A stretch of 64,000 nucleotides of DNA from Acidobacteriota bacterium (GCA_018268955.1 JAFDVO010000004.1:1-64000), one strand, 5' to 3'. Numbered from the stretch's first letter, positions 24,626 through 34,075 are shown. Numbers and translations are program-made. Notes: a model not told the origin generated them from the letters alone.

Positions 24626-26911
24626 TCAGCGCCGGCGGGCGGGCTTACGCGGGGCCTTCGGCGCCCGCTTCGCGGGCACGGCCTTGCGGGATGGAACGGT
24701 GAGCGTCGGGACGGTGAGCGCGCGCGTGCTCTCGAGGGGCTCGAGGACCTGCGCCTCCTTGTAGATGCGCCGGTAGTCGTCCGCGGTCCCGAGGATCTTC
24801 TTCACGTAGTTCTGCGTTTCCGGGTACGGGATGTCGTCGATGAACTCGTCCGTGTCCAGCCCTGCCCGTTCGTTCTGCCACCGGCGCACGGGCCGTTCAC
24901 CGGCGTTGTAGCTGGCGAGCACGAGATGCAGGTCACCGAACTCGCGGATCTTGTCTGCAAGGTAGGCCGTGCCCATGCGGATGTTCGATTCCGGATCGGT
25001 CAGCAGGCGTGACGAGTACCGCAACCCCAGCTTCTTCGCGTACTGGCGCGCGGTCGAGGGCAGCAACTGCATCAACCCGTACGCGTTCGCGCCAGACTTG
25101 ACGTCGGCCGAGAAGGTGGACTCCTGCGCGACGAGCGCAGCAACCAGGTACGGATCGAGGCGGTTCGCCTCCGCGTGCTTGCGGATGAGGTCCCAGTACG
25201 CGAGCGGGTAGATGACCGTCAGCACCTCGCGTGGGAGCTCTTCCCCACCGGCGGCCATGAACTGCGGGTAGGCGCGCTTCATCGTGTTGATCGCGCCGCG
25301 CAGGAGCAGCAGCCGCTTCATGCCGCTCTCGCTCCGGGCCTGCTGTTGCCGCGTCCACGCGACGGTCGCCTGGACGACCGGCGAATCGCCCCACACGATC
25401 TGCGCGTATCGCAGCTCGTTCAGCGCGTCGTCGAACATCTCGGCCGACAGCAGCGCGCGGACGACCGCGCCGTTCGCGGGGAGCCCCCGGTCGTCGGGCG
25501 CAGCGGTCGACGTGAGCAGCGCGCGGGTCGGTACCGGGGTCGTCAGCCGCTTCAGCGCAAGGCGGCCGTAGTAGGTGTTCGCGTAATCGGCCGCCGCAAG
25601 TGCGTAGCGCTCCTGTGCCACGGCAGCAGCGCCGAGCCGCTCCTGCGCGCGACCCGACCAGTAGAGCCAGCCCGGCCGATAATCGGAGCGCGAGAAGTCG
25701 GACGCGGCACGCTCGAACACGGCGGCCGTATCCGCGTAATTGCCCTGCCGGTAGGAGCTCCAGCCGATTTTCCACGCCGCGCGCTCGGCGTTGTTCCCGC
25801 GCGGATACCGCCGATAGAGTTCGCGAAAGGTCGCGTCGGCGAGGTCGTCCTGATCGGTCTTCAGGTAGTGCGTGGCGAGCGCGTTCAGCGCATCGTCCGC
25901 CCAGGTCTGCTCCGGGAAGTCCGCGGCGACGCGCTGCATGGTGCTCACGAAGGTGTCGACCTCTCCGGCCTCCTTCGATGCCAGCCCGTAGAAGTACGTC
26001 GCCTCGCCACGGCGTGCGGCGTCGGCACTCAGGTCCCGGAAGACGTCACGCGCCTGGCGTGCGCGTTTCGTGAAGTAGTCGCACTCCGCCACGCGCAGCC
26101 GCAGCAGCTCACGGTCGTCGTCGCCGGCGTAAGGCCGAAGCGCGTCGAAAGCATTTCGCGCGTCCGCATACTGCCTGGCGCCGAACAGCCGCTCGGCGCG
26201 CCCGAGCTCCACCTTGTACCGCTGCGATCCGGCCTTCAGCGGCTGCAGGCCAGTGAGCGCATCCAGCTCGTTGCCAGCCGTCGCCGCGTTCTCGCCAAGG
26301 GGGAACTCGTAGAACACGTGCGCAAAGGCCTCAGCCGCCCGCGTCGGGTCACCGGCCGCCTTCGCCGCGCGTCCGAGCCGCATGTACACGTCCTCGACGT
26401 TGCTGAGGCGCCCCTTGAGCAGACGGTTGTAGATGCGGACTGCGTCGGCCGGACGGTCCAGTGCTTCGCTCGCTTCGGCTTCGCCGATGGCGGCCGCCTC
26501 CCAGAGATAGCCGGTCGGCTTCTGGTCCTGCACGCTGCGGAAGGACTTCAACGCATCAGCCGCACGGTTGAGCCGAAGCTGCGCGACCCCGGCGTAGTAC
26601 GCGGCGTACTGTCCGAGCGGTCCTTCCTTCGCGATCGGTTGTGTCGCGACCGCCAGTGCCTTGGAGTACTCACCGCTGGCGGTGAAGCGAGCGGCATTCA
26701 TGACGGACGTTACCGCGTTCGAGCGGGGCGCCGTTCTGTCGGGGGCGAGCCAGAGCTGGGCAAGGTCGCGCGGCACCTGCGGGTGCGCGGTGGGGCTGAG
26801 CACCGTCACGTCCCCGGACGTCGGGGAGTAGCGGGCCTGCTGCGCTCGGGGTGCCGGCGCGGCCGGAACAAGCATCAGCAGGCCAATGAACGCGAGCACC
26901 GATCTCTTCAT
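24626..26911 (-). CDS. slt: Soluble lytic murein transglycosylase with TPR-like repeats
   Basis: 761 residues. A signal peptide (about 1-23) is followed by a long helical repeat region (about 65-540, TPR-like ring as in Slt70) and a C-terminal SLT catalytic domain (about 565-720). The catalytic glutamate lies in VAQESTFSADVKSGANAYG, followed by LMQLLPSTARQYA and LASYNAGERPVRRW. The enzyme cleaves glycan strands to 1,6-anhydro products in the periplasm. The C-terminus is basic and low in complexity (KAPRKPARRR). It lies 18 bp upstream of the aminotransferase on the same strand, so co-transcription is likely. Confidence 0.93.
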   Translation of the reverse strand: MKRSVLAFIGLLMLVPAAPAPRAQQARYSPTSGDVTVLSPTAHPQVPRDLAQLWLAPDRTAPRSNAVTSVMNAARFTASGEYSKALAVATQPIAKEGPLGQYAAYYAGVAQLRLNRAADALKSFRSVQDQKPTGYLWEAAAIGEAEASEALDRPADAVRIYNRLLKGRLSNVEDVYMRLGRAAKAAGDPTRAAEAFAHVFYEFPLGENAATAGNELDALTGLQPLKAGSQRYKVELGRAERLFGARQYADARNAFDALRPYAGDDDRELLRLRVAECDYFTKRARQARDVFRDLSADAARRGEATYFYGLASKEAGEVDTFVSTMQRVAADFPEQTWADDALNALATHYLKTDQDDLADATFRELYRRYPRGNNAERAAWKIGWSSYRQGNYADTAAVFERAASDFSRSDYRPGWLYWSGRAQERLGAAAVAQERYALAAADYANTYYGRLALKRLTTPVPTRALLTSTAAPDDRGLPANGAVVRALLSAEMFDDALNELRYAQIVWGDSPVVQATVAWTRQQQARSESGMKRLLLLRGAINTMKRAYPQFMAAGGEELPREVLTVIYPLAYWDLIRKHAEANRLDPYLVAALVAQESTFSADVKSGANAYGLMQLLPSTARQYAKKLGLRYSSRLLTDPESNIRMGTAYLADKIREFGDLHLVLASYNAGERPVRRWQNERAGLDTDEFIDDIPYPETQNYVKKILGTADDYRRIYKEAQVLEPLESTRALTVPTLTVPSRKAVPAKRAPKAPRKPARRR

Positions 26912-26939
26912 GACCTGACAGACATCCGCGTGAAACGCC

Positions 26940-27947
26940 TTATACCGGCGGCGACGGGCTCCCGCCGTGCGCGGGCTGCGCGCCGAGCTGCGCGAGCCGG
27001 AGCGCCGTCAACGACTCGAGCACGCGCGCCGCATGACGCGCGAGCACCTCGTAGTGTGTCGCCAGCCAGGCTCCCTGATCCGTCCCGTCGGGCTGTTCAC
27101 CGCAGACGACCGCGATCACCTGGCCGTTCATCGTGAGGGGCACCGCAACGAGAGTGCCCATGCGCGTGTCCTGGGCAAACGCCGGCCGACCGGCTGCCGG
27201 GTCGCTGGTCCGTGCCGTCACGCCGCCGCGGATGACCTCGGCAAGCACGCCGGCGTCAGCCAGCGGCACATCGAAGCTGCCGTCACCCGGCGCCGCGGGA
27301 AACCCGGTGTGGCTCCAGACCCGCAGCGTGTGGCCCCGGACCAGGAACACCGCGCTCCGGTCCGCCTCTGCCTGCGCGGCACCCGCCAGCGCATCCAGCG
27401 TCTGCGACAGCGACGCCGCCGTATCGAGCCGCCGCAGCGCATCGAGCAACCGTTCAACCGAGGCCCGTTCGATGCGAGCCTCGAGCGCGGCCTGCAGCTC
27501 GTTCACGTGATCGGCATGCTGGGCCGCGGCTTCAGCGGACCCGGCTCTCACCTGCTCGAGTTCCGCGCGCAGCGCGGTGCTCTCCTGCTCGTGGCGCGCC
27601 GCCACGGCCGCCGCATCCACCTTTGCCGCCGTCAACGCCGCATTCAGCTGGGCTGCCGCTTCACTGCGCGCCTGCTGTCGGCCGAGTTCGAGGCCTTCGG
27701 TGTGCGCCGCCTCGCGGATCGCCTGCTCGCGCCCGGCGAACTCCTGCGCAAGCCGTTCACGCACGGCATGCTCGGTCGCCTGGCTGGCCTCGCGCGCCGC
27801 GGCGTCCACGGCCGCACGACGGTCGGCATCGATGGTGGCGACCAGCTGGTCGAAGGTGGTGGCGACGTGGTCCGTCACCGTCGCGTGCATCCGCTCGGCG
27901 AGCGTGTCGAATGCGTGGCGAAGCTGCTCGTCCAGTGGCTGTGTCAT
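26940..27947 (-). CDS. Coiled-coil protein with C-terminal GAF-like domain
   Basis: 335 residues. Residues about 1-185 are Ala/Glu/Gln-rich coiled coil; about 195-320 look like a GAF domain (DRSAVFLVRGHTLRVWSHTGF, then VPLADAGVLAEVIRGG and GTLVAVPLTMNGQVIAVV). It has no output domain, so it may be a sensor or scaffold acting with a partner. The start at 27947 leaves out 13 in-frame codons that lie over the candidate -10 box TATAAT (minus strand, 27964-27969). slt begins 28 bp downstream on the same strand. Confidence 0.7.
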   Translation of the reverse strand: MTQPLDEQLRHAFDTLAERMHATVTDHVATTFDQLVATIDADRRAAVDAAAREASQATEHAVRERLAQEFAGREQAIREAAHTEGLELGRQQARSEAAAQLNAALTAAKVDAAAVAARHEQESTALRAELEQVRAGSAEAAAQHADHVNELQAALEARIERASVERLLDALRRLDTAASLSQTLDALAGAAQAEADRSAVFLVRGHTLRVWSHTGFPAAPGDGSFDVPLADAGVLAEVIRGGVTARTSDPAAGRPAFAQDTRMGTLVAVPLTMNGQVIAVVCGEQPDGTDQGAWLATHYEVLARHAARVLESLTALRLAQLGAQPAHGGSPSPPV

Positions 27948-28113
27948 CAGGTGCGCCGAGGCGATTATAGCGCCGCGCAAATCCAATTGGTACAGGCGCT
28001 TGCCCTTGCACGTGGAGGGCGCCTCCGGAAATCCGTCCGGATTTCTTACGGATCTCTATCGAAGTGTCGACGCGCGCCAGCCAGACCGCACGCTATACTC
28101 CTGCCACACCGAC

Positions 28114-28689
28114 ATGCTGGTCCGCGGTTCGATCCGACGAGCGCTCGTCCTGCTGCTCGCCTGCCTCGCATTCGTCGTGCGTACGGCGTCGGCGACTGAG
28201 CCGGCCGTGCAGGCGGACTTCGACGGCGACGGCCGCGGCGACCTCGTCACCCTCGACCGTTCGGAACCGTCAGTCCTCCACGTCTGGCTGTCATCGTCCA
28301 ATGCCACCTCGATCGTGCGCAGCACCAGGCCGATCGTGCGGGTGTGGGCGACGGATCTCGACGGCGACCGTCGTGCCGAGCTGATCGCCGACACGCCGTC
28401 GAGCATCCAGGTCTGGTCCAAGAAGCGCCTGGGCTTCCGCTCCTATCGCCCCCGCCGCATCCTGCTCGGGGACCTCACGCCTCCGCGTCGTCGCATCGAC
28501 GACGGGCCGCTGGATTCGCGTTCGGCGGTCGTGTGGAGCGGACCGATCCTGCCGGCCATGCTGGCCGGCGCGACGGCGATGCCTCCGCCCTCTTCGGCAG
28601 CAGGAGGCCGACCGGGCGCGCTCCCGGTCCACGTTCTCGCACGTCCCCTCGCACCGCTCGCCCCACGCCCTCCGCCCATCGCTGCCTGA
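28114..28689 (+). CDS. Secreted protein with FG-GAP/VCBS-like repeats
   Basis: 191 residues: signal peptide (about 1-28), then two calcium-loop-like repeats, ADFDGDGRGDLVTLD and ATDLDGDRRAELIAD, as in FG-GAP/VCBS beta-propeller blades. Only two blades are visible, too few for a full propeller, and the C-terminal half is Pro/Ala/Arg-rich with no fold I recognise. A TATACT hexamer at 28094-28099 is a possible -10. Function unknown; may be a truncated family member. Confidence 0.6.
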   Translation: MLVRGSIRRALVLLLACLAFVVRTASATEPAVQADFDGDGRGDLVTLDRSEPSVLHVWLSSSNATSIVRSTRPIVRVWATDLDGDRRAELIADTPSSIQVWSKKRLGFRSYRPRRILLGDLTPPRRRIDDGPLDSRSAVVWSGPILPAMLAGATAMPPPSSAAGGRPGALPVHVLARPLAPLAPRPPPIAA

Positions 28690-28787
28690 CCCCATTCTGC
28701 CCACGCGACCGCGACCGCCTTTGTACGCCGGGTCCGCGCAGCGTGGGCCGGTGCAGGTGCGGGGCTGACGGCCCCGACACGTGAGGC

Positions 28788-28803
28788 GTGGCCCAGGGGC
28801 CAC
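28788..28803 (+). promoter_or_regulatory. 16-bp palindrome just before the radical SAM gene
   Basis: GTGGCCC AG GGGCCAC, two 7-bp arms with a 2-bp spacer, ends 15 bp before the ATG. A weaker hairpin GGGGC/GCCCC is at 28761-28775. It could be an operator or an mRNA hairpin that covers the start region. The rest of the 129-bp gap shows nothing else. Confidence 0.35.
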
Positions 28804-28818
28804 CGGTTCAGGTGATTC

Positions 28819-30213
28819 ATGCGGATTGTGCTCGCGGACATCAAGGGCGGAGACGGTTTCATCAGCAAGGATACGGTGGCCGGCGGATACGGCTCACGGC
28901 TTCGCCCCTTCTCGAAAGTGACGGGGGTGGTCGCGTCGTTGAAGTCGCGGTTCCACGACCTGCCGAGCGTGCACCTCGCCTACGTCGCGGCGCTGGCGGA
29001 GCGGGCCGGACATGAGGTGATGGGCTCGCGAGGAGAGCTCGTCGACCGGGCGGATGTGGCCCTGGTCCTCTCGTCGCTGGTGGACTTCAGGCGGGAGACG
29101 GCCTGGGCGAGGGCCATGCGTGAGCGCGGGACGAAGGTCGGCTTCATCGGCCTCGCCTCGCAGAAACTGCCCCACCTGTTCGAAGCCGACGCGGACTTCA
29201 TCGTCGACGGCGAGCCTGAGGCGGCCATCATGCGGCTGGTGGCCGGCGAGCCGCTGACCGGCATGGCAGCCAGCCCGCAGATCGACGACCTCGACTCACT
29301 GCCGTTCCCGCAGTGGCAACCGCTGATCGGCGCACGCCGGCGCTTCCGTGTGCCGTTTGCCGGACGTCCGGTGGGCGGCGCCCTGCCGGTCCTTGCCTCG
29401 CGCAGCTGCCCGGAGTTCTGCACCTACTGCCCGCATCGCATCCAGACGAAGTACCGCGCGCGGAGCGTCCGGAACATCCTCGAGGAGCTGACCTACCTCG
29501 AAGACACGCGCGGCCCCATTCACGTGGTCTTCAGGGATCCGCTCTTCTCGCAGGAGCGCGACCGCGTCCTCGAACTCTGCGACGGCATCCGCTCGCGCGG
29601 CCTGCACCACACGTTCGAGTGCGAAACGCGGCTCGACCGTCTGGATGACGAGCTGCTGACGATCATGCACCGTGCGGGCCTCCGCGCCATGAGCTTCGGT
29701 GTAGAGTCGCAGGCACCGACGACGCTGAAGAAGGTGGGGCGGCGTCCGATTCCGGAGGCGCACCAGCGTGCGATTCTGGCCCGCTGCCGGGAGCTGGGCA
29801 TCGTGACCGCCGCGTTCTACGTGCTCGGGTTCGGCGAGGACACGTGGGATTCGATCAACGCGACCATCGACTACTCCATCGAGCTCGGGTCGACCGTCGC
29901 GCAGTACAAGATCCTGACGCCGTATCCCGGGACGCCGCTCTTCAAGCGGATGGAGACGACACTGACCGAAACGGACTGGGAGAAGTACGACGGCTTCACG
30001 CCGACGTTCACGCACGAGCGGCTCACGCACGACGAACTGCGCCTGCTGCTCGGCAGCGCGTACACGCGCTTCTACATGCGTCCGTCGTTCCTCGCGAACT
30101 ACCTCCGCGTCTCGGCACCGGCGGTCCGCTCGGTCGTCCAGAAACTCGACGCACGCGTCGAGCGCCGTCATGCCCGCCGCGAATGCGTGCGGGTCGCCGG
30201 GTCAACGGCGTAA
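28819..30213 (+). CDS. B12-binding-type radical SAM protein
   Basis: 464 residues. The N-terminal part (about 1-135) is a cobalamin-binding-like Rossmann domain, with DFIVDGEPEAAIMRLV near its end, the usual motif of this class. The radical SAM core (about 175-400) carries the cluster motif C-x3-C-x2-C in SRSCPEFCTYCPHR, followed by DPLFSQERDRVLELCDGI and AMSFGVESQAPTTLKKVGR. The family modifies lipids, cofactors or natural products; substrate is unknown. The B12 motif DxHxxG is not evident, so cobalamin binding is doubtful. No close partner gene; DedA follows after a tandem repeat. Confidence 0.85.
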   Translation: MRIVLADIKGGDGFISKDTVAGGYGSRLRPFSKVTGVVASLKSRFHDLPSVHLAYVAALAERAGHEVMGSRGELVDRADVALVLSSLVDFRRETAWARAMRERGTKVGFIGLASQKLPHLFEADADFIVDGEPEAAIMRLVAGEPLTGMAASPQIDDLDSLPFPQWQPLIGARRRFRVPFAGRPVGGALPVLASRSCPEFCTYCPHRIQTKYRARSVRNILEELTYLEDTRGPIHVVFRDPLFSQERDRVLELCDGIRSRGLHHTFECETRLDRLDDELLTIMHRAGLRAMSFGVESQAPTTLKKVGRRPIPEAHQRAILARCRELGIVTAAFYVLGFGEDTWDSINATIDYSIELGSTVAQYKILTPYPGTPLFKRMETTLTETDWEKYDGFTPTFTHERLTHDELRLLLGSAYTRFYMRPSFLANYLRVSAPAVRSVVQKLDARVERRHARRECVRVAGSTA

Positions 30214-30221
30214 GAGCGACT

Positions 30222-30307
30222 GGTGAATTGGTGAATTGGTGAATTGGTGAATTGGTGAATTGGTGAATTGGTGAATTGGTGAGTTGGCGAAGTGGTGAGT
30301 TGGTGAC
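30222..30307. repeat. Tandem repeat, 8-bp unit GGTGAATT
   Basis: Seven perfect copies of GGTGAATT (30222-30277) are followed by three to four degenerate ones (GGTGAGTT, GGCGAAGT). The array ends at the GTG start of the DedA gene and takes up its whole 5' region. A related array is at 60058-60152. Confidence 0.95.
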
Positions 30308-30889
30308 GTGGACCTAGGACTGGGCCACCTCTCGGGATGGTGGCCGTATTGGGGGATCCTGATCGCGGCGATCGTCGAGGGCGAGATCGCGTACATCGGT
30401 GCGGCCGCCCTCGTCGCGCAGGGCCACCTCAGTCCGTTTGGCGTGGTGCTCGCGGGGTCGTTCGGGGCTGCGATTGGCGACCAGGCGTTCTTCTACGTCT
30501 TCAGGGGGCGCCTGCCGCGCTGGATGGCGAAGTACCCGTCGCTCGAGAAGAAGACCGCTCCGCTGCTCGAGCGCGTGCGCACGCACGACGCGCTGATGGT
30601 CCTGCTGATCCGCTTCGCGCCAGGGCTGCGCGTGGCGATTGCCGCCGCCTGCGCCTGGGTGGATGTCTCCCCGCTGAAGTTCTCGGTGCTGAACCTGCTG
30701 TCGTCCTTCGTCTGGGCGATCGGGCTGCTCATCCTGGTGGGATGGTTCGGGCCCGCCTACCTCGCGCACTACGGACTCGGCGGATGGAAAGGCGCCGTCC
30801 TCGTCGGCCTCATCATCCTCGGCCTCTTCAAGCTGCTGGGGCGGTACGAGGAGCGCACACTGGAGGAACGTCAGAGCTCAGAGTTCTGA
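30308..30889 (+). CDS. DedA family membrane protein
   Basis: 193 residues with four to five membrane segments and the VTT/SNARE-associated domain. Key family features are EGE-IAYIGAAALVAQGHL near the N-terminus, GAAIGDQAFFYVFRGR, and the arginine motif LIRFAPGLRVAIAAACA. DedA proteins flip or transport phospholipids/undecaprenyl phosphate and keep the proton-motive force. The GTG at 30308 follows the last repeat copy directly; GGTGA within the array could serve as ribosome binding site. The repeat may therefore affect expression. Confidence 0.88.
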   Translation: MDLGLGHLSGWWPYWGILIAAIVEGEIAYIGAAALVAQGHLSPFGVVLAGSFGAAIGDQAFFYVFRGRLPRWMAKYPSLEKKTAPLLERVRTHDALMVLLIRFAPGLRVAIAAACAWVDVSPLKFSVLNLLSSFVWAIGLLILVGWFGPAYLAHYGLGGWKGAVLVGLIILGLFKLLGRYEERTLEERQSSEF

Positions 30890-30918
30890 ACTCAGGACTC
30901 AGACGTCGGGCCCGGAAC

Positions 30919-32193
30919 CTACGCGACGCTCTGGGCCGGAGCACCGGCGCGCGAGAGCTTCAGCACCTGCTCGCGCACGAGCCGACCGACACGCTCGACT
31001 TCCTCGTCCTGCAACGACTCGTAGACCGGCACCTGCACAGCCGTGGCCGCCTTGTCCGCCCCGGGAGCCGCGGCCCCCTTCCACCCGAAGAGATCCATCC
31101 GCGTGCAGACGTCGACGTGCATCGGCGCCACGTCGACACCTCGCCGAATGCAGCGCTTCACGAGCGCGTCGCTGTCGGGCACATAGGGGCAGTACTGGTA
31201 GTAGACGTGCGTCTGGCCCTGCGGCGTCCGCGGGATGGTCACCCCGGGGATGTCGCCGAGGAGGTTGTCGAGTATGCGCGCGTGCCGACGGGTCCGCTCG
31301 ATGAACTCCGGCAGGTGCTTCAACCCGGCGAGCCCCATCGCGGCCTGCACGTTGCTGAAGCGCCCGCGGTAATGCGGGGGCAGCGGATCGAGCGGGCGGA
31401 CGTTCTCCCACAGCCGTTCCTCGGGCTTGCTTCCGGTAAACGACGCCACATACCAGACCGGGAAGAGCGACCAGGTGAAGACCTTCGGCCGGATGAACGT
31501 GTGCTGCCACTTCCCCTGCGTGAGGATGCTCTCGACGCGCTTCTCGCTCGGCCACTCTTCCGCGTCGGCCATCTCCCCGACACGCCGCGCCACGTCTGCA
31601 TCACGCAGCCATGCCAGTCCGCCGCCGTAGGTGTTCAGCGGCTTGAAGGCCTGGAAGCTGAAGAAGCTCGCGTCCCCGAGGGTGCCGACCATGCGGCCCT
31701 TGTACTCGGCTCCGAGCGAGTGGGCGCAGTCCTCGATCACCTTGAGATTGTGCCGCTTCGCGATGTCCAGGATCGGATCCATGTCGCACGACAGACCGTA
31801 GAGATGTGTCGGCAGCACCGCGCGCGTCCGCGGGGTGATCGCCCGCTCCACCGCCTGCGGCGAGATCGTGAACGTGTAGGGATCGATGTCCGCGAACACG
31901 GGTGTCAGCCCGGCGACCCGCGTGATCTCCGGCACCACCCAGAACGTCAGCGCCGGCACGATGATCTCGGACCCGGCCGGGAAGTCCATCGCCTTCAGGA
32001 TGAAGTAGAGCGCCATGCGCCCGTACTCGGTCGAGCAGGTCTTCACGTGTCCCGTGCCCAGCAATCGGCCGAACTCAGCCTCGAACTGCTCGATATACGG
32101 GCCCTGCACGAGCTGCCTGCGCTCGCGGCATTCCTGGATGATCTGCGGCAGTTCGGGCGGAACGCGGGTGCCGAAACGGGCGATGGCGGCCAT
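30919..32193 (-). CDS. DegT/DnrJ/EryC1/StrS family PLP aminotransferase
   Basis: 424 residues. The family makes amino sugars on nucleotide-activated sugars, usually for surface polysaccharide. Features: CSTEYGRMALYFIL near the N-terminus, PTHLYGLSCDMDPIL, VIEDCAHSLGAEYKG, and the PLP lysine in FSFQAFKPLNTYGGG. The C-terminal domain is present (HVYYQYCPYV, RGVDVAPMHVDVC). GGAGAG lies upstream of the ATG. The glycosyltransferase gene lies upstream on the same strand with a repeat in the 220-bp gap, so the two may serve one glycan pathway. Confidence 0.9.
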   Translation of the reverse strand: MAAIARFGTRVPPELPQIIQECRERRQLVQGPYIEQFEAEFGRLLGTGHVKTCSTEYGRMALYFILKAMDFPAGSEIIVPALTFWVVPEITRVAGLTPVFADIDPYTFTISPQAVERAITPRTRAVLPTHLYGLSCDMDPILDIAKRHNLKVIEDCAHSLGAEYKGRMVGTLGDASFFSFQAFKPLNTYGGGLAWLRDADVARRVGEMADAEEWPSEKRVESILTQGKWQHTFIRPKVFTWSLFPVWYVASFTGSKPEERLWENVRPLDPLPPHYRGRFSNVQAAMGLAGLKHLPEFIERTRRHARILDNLLGDIPGVTIPRTPQGQTHVYYQYCPYVPDSDALVKRCIRRGVDVAPMHVDVCTRMDLFGWKGAAAPGADKAATAVQVPVYESLQDEEVERVGRLVREQVLKLSRAGAPAQSVA

Positions 32194-32358
32194 GTCTCTC
32201 CGATGAAATACACCTGCCGGAACGGCAGGTCGTAAGGGATTCTAGCGCCGCCGCGGCGGCTTCTCCCGCGTGCTGATGAAGAGTTGATGCGAAACAAAGA
32301 GAGCGTAAACAGCGCTCGCGCCACGCCACAAGTATCCAAGGGCATACTCGGGAACGTA

Positions 32359-32399
32359 CCGGGACTGGGAACTGGGGACTGGGGACTCGGGACTCGAGC
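32359..32399. repeat. Low-complexity array, GGGACTGGGAACTGGGGACT-type
   Basis: A 7-bp-period array of the GGGACTC/GGGACTG family, between the DegT and glycosyltransferase genes; nothing else is seen in this gap. Confidence 0.75.
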
Positions 32400-32413
32400 G
32401 GGTGGCCGACGTC

Positions 32414-33370
32414 CTATGCTCGTCGGCGGAAGCGCCGGATGCCGAGGACTGCTGCGAGGCGCAGTGGCGTATCCAGTCCGTCCCACTTGAGGCGCGATGG
32501 AAGCGGCCCATGGCGATAGAGGTGCGTCACATCGGGCGGCATCGCGTCGAGCCCGCCGCGGCGCAGCACGTGCAAGAGCATCTCGAGTTCCAGGGCGCGA
32601 CGTGTGTAGCGCCACTTACGCCGAGCGTACGTGCGCCAGTCCGCGGGACGCAGCGGGCTCAGTGAGCGGAACGAGAACTCCGCCGACGGGCAGAACATCA
32701 TCCGTCGCGTCCGCCCAGCAACGCCAGGAACCTGCACCAGGTCCACGAGCCAGGAGACGACGAAGTCCTCGCCGACGATGCCGACCGGCAACCGGATGCC
32801 TTGGCTGCGCACGGCCTCGAGGAAGCGCCCGGACAACGCGTAGAGATTCCCCGCCAGCAGGCCGTTCTCGACCATGCGCTGTCGCCAGCCGGCCTTGTCG
32901 CGCCCGCTCGCCGGCATTCCGCCTACGGCGAGCACCGAGCTGTTCTGCCGCATGGACGCCATCAACTGCGCGATGGCGCCAGGCTCGATGGCGACGTCGC
33001 CATCCGTGAAGACATGGGTGTCGACTACCTGCCTGTGCTGCGCGGCCGCGATCTCGTGCACGTAGACGTTCCAGGCGTTCGCCTTGTCGCCGAGAGGAAT
33101 CTCCACGAGCCAGAGATTCCTCAGCAGCGCTGCACACGCGCGCACTTCCTCGCTCGTCTGGTCAGAGCATCCGTTTGCGAGAACCCAGACCTCGATCGTG
33201 CTCGTGTCGTCGACGCCGCGCGCGACGGCAGTCAGCGCCTGGCGGATGTGCGCGGCCTCGTTGTGCGCGAACACAACGACGGCACAAGAGGGTCGATCGT
33301 CGGTTTGCGCGGAGATGCGCGAGGTGCGCACCGTCGGCGGCGTCTCCCCCTGAGCCTGTTGTCGCGACAT
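32414..33370 (-). CDS. Family 2 glycosyltransferase
   Basis: 318 residues with a GT-A fold. The N-terminal nucleotide-binding motif is CAVVVFAHNEAAHIRQAL, followed by VLANGCSDQTSEEV and the metal-binding DGDVAIEPGAIAQL (DxD-like). GEDFVVSWLVDL probably carries the catalytic acid region. No membrane segment is visible, so it would act in the cytoplasm on an activated sugar. Acceptor unknown. It sits upstream of the DegT gene on the same strand. Its stop lies 220 bp from the DegT start, the gap being repeat-rich. Confidence 0.85.
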   Translation of the reverse strand: MSRQQAQGETPPTVRTSRISAQTDDRPSCAVVVFAHNEAAHIRQALTAVARGVDDTSTIEVWVLANGCSDQTSEEVRACAALLRNLWLVEIPLGDKANAWNVYVHEIAAAQHRQVVDTHVFTDGDVAIEPGAIAQLMASMRQNSSVLAVGGMPASGRDKAGWRQRMVENGLLAGNLYALSGRFLEAVRSQGIRLPVGIVGEDFVVSWLVDLVQVPGVAGRTRRMMFCPSAEFSFRSLSPLRPADWRTYARRKWRYTRRALELEMLLHVLRRGGLDAMPPDVTHLYRHGPLPSRLKWDGLDTPLRLAAVLGIRRFRRRA

Positions 33371-33403
33371 CGTCGTCGAGGATGATACCGTCGCCCTGCG
33401 GCC

Positions 33404-34075
33404 TCATTGACGTGTCAGCGCGCAGTACGACGTCCACACGAGCGTGTTCCCCGATGCGTCGAGCGTCCATGGCTGGAGCTGCCCGTCGAAGATGCGGATC
33501 AGCAGCCGACGCGGGTCGCTGATCGTTCCCGAGAACGGGACCTGCAGCGTCGGCACCTTGTAGGTGCCGGACACCGTCGTCCCGCTCTGGTTCATCTCGT
33601 AGGTTTGCGGTCCGGTGCCCGAGAGGGCGCATCCGATCCACGTGCCGATGAGCGAGACCGCCTTCACCGGCGTGTGCAGGGTGGCCGACTCCCCTGCCTG
33701 GTCGCGCACCGTGAGAGCGACCGCCAGCGTTCCGGCATCCCTGAACACGTGCTGTACGGTAGGCCCGCCATTCGCGAGCCCGGAACCGTCGCCGAAGTTC
33801 CAGTCGTAGGAGAGCGCGTCGCCGTCGGGATCGGACGCCGTGGCCGTGAGCGTCATCACCGTGGCGCCGACGAGCGCGACCCCTTGCGGTGAGACGTCAA
33901 CTCCGGCAATGGCGGGGGCCTTGTTCACCGGAGCAGGCGCCGGTGGAGGAACGACGGGTGCGGCCGGTGTCGGAGTGGGCGTGGTGGGCATCGTGCTCTC
34001 GCTGCGGCACCCGCTCGAGAGCGCGCTCGCCAGCAGCAGGCACACGGTCGTCATCGTGAGGGGGCGCAGCGTCAT
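33404..34075 (-). CDS. PKD-domain lipoprotein (paralogue 1)
   Basis: 223 residues: an N-terminal lipoprotein-like signal (LLLASALSSGC at about 15-25), a Pro/Thr/Ala-rich linker, a PKD domain (about 55-135, SDPDGDALSYDWNFGDGS and VQHVFRDAGTLAVALTV) and a C-terminal beta-rich domain (about 140-223, beginning LIGTWIGCAL with QTYEMNQSGTTVSGTY). The same layout occurs in the divergent gene at 34380, so the two are paralogues. Start at 34075 keeps the signal sequence; MTTV at 34054 is an alternative. Likely exposed on the outer face; binding partner unknown. Confidence 0.72.
   Translation of the reverse strand: MTLRPLTMTTVCLLLASALSSGCRSESTMPTTPTPTPAAPVVPPPAPAPVNKAPAIAGVDVSPQGVALVGATVMTLTATASDPDGDALSYDWNFGDGSGLANGGPTVQHVFRDAGTLAVALTVRDQAGESATLHTPVKAVSLIGTWIGCALSGTGPQTYEMNQSGTTVSGTYKVPTLQVPFSGTISDPRRLLIRIFDGQLQPWTLDASGNTLVWTSYCALTRQ

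Noticed and set aside
28690-28818. Cobalamin or other riboswitch before the radical SAM gene
   Set aside because: Hairpins are present but none of the conserved boxes of known riboswitches is seen.
30222-30307. Possible CRISPR array
   Set aside because: The unit is 8 bp without spacers, and there are no cas genes.
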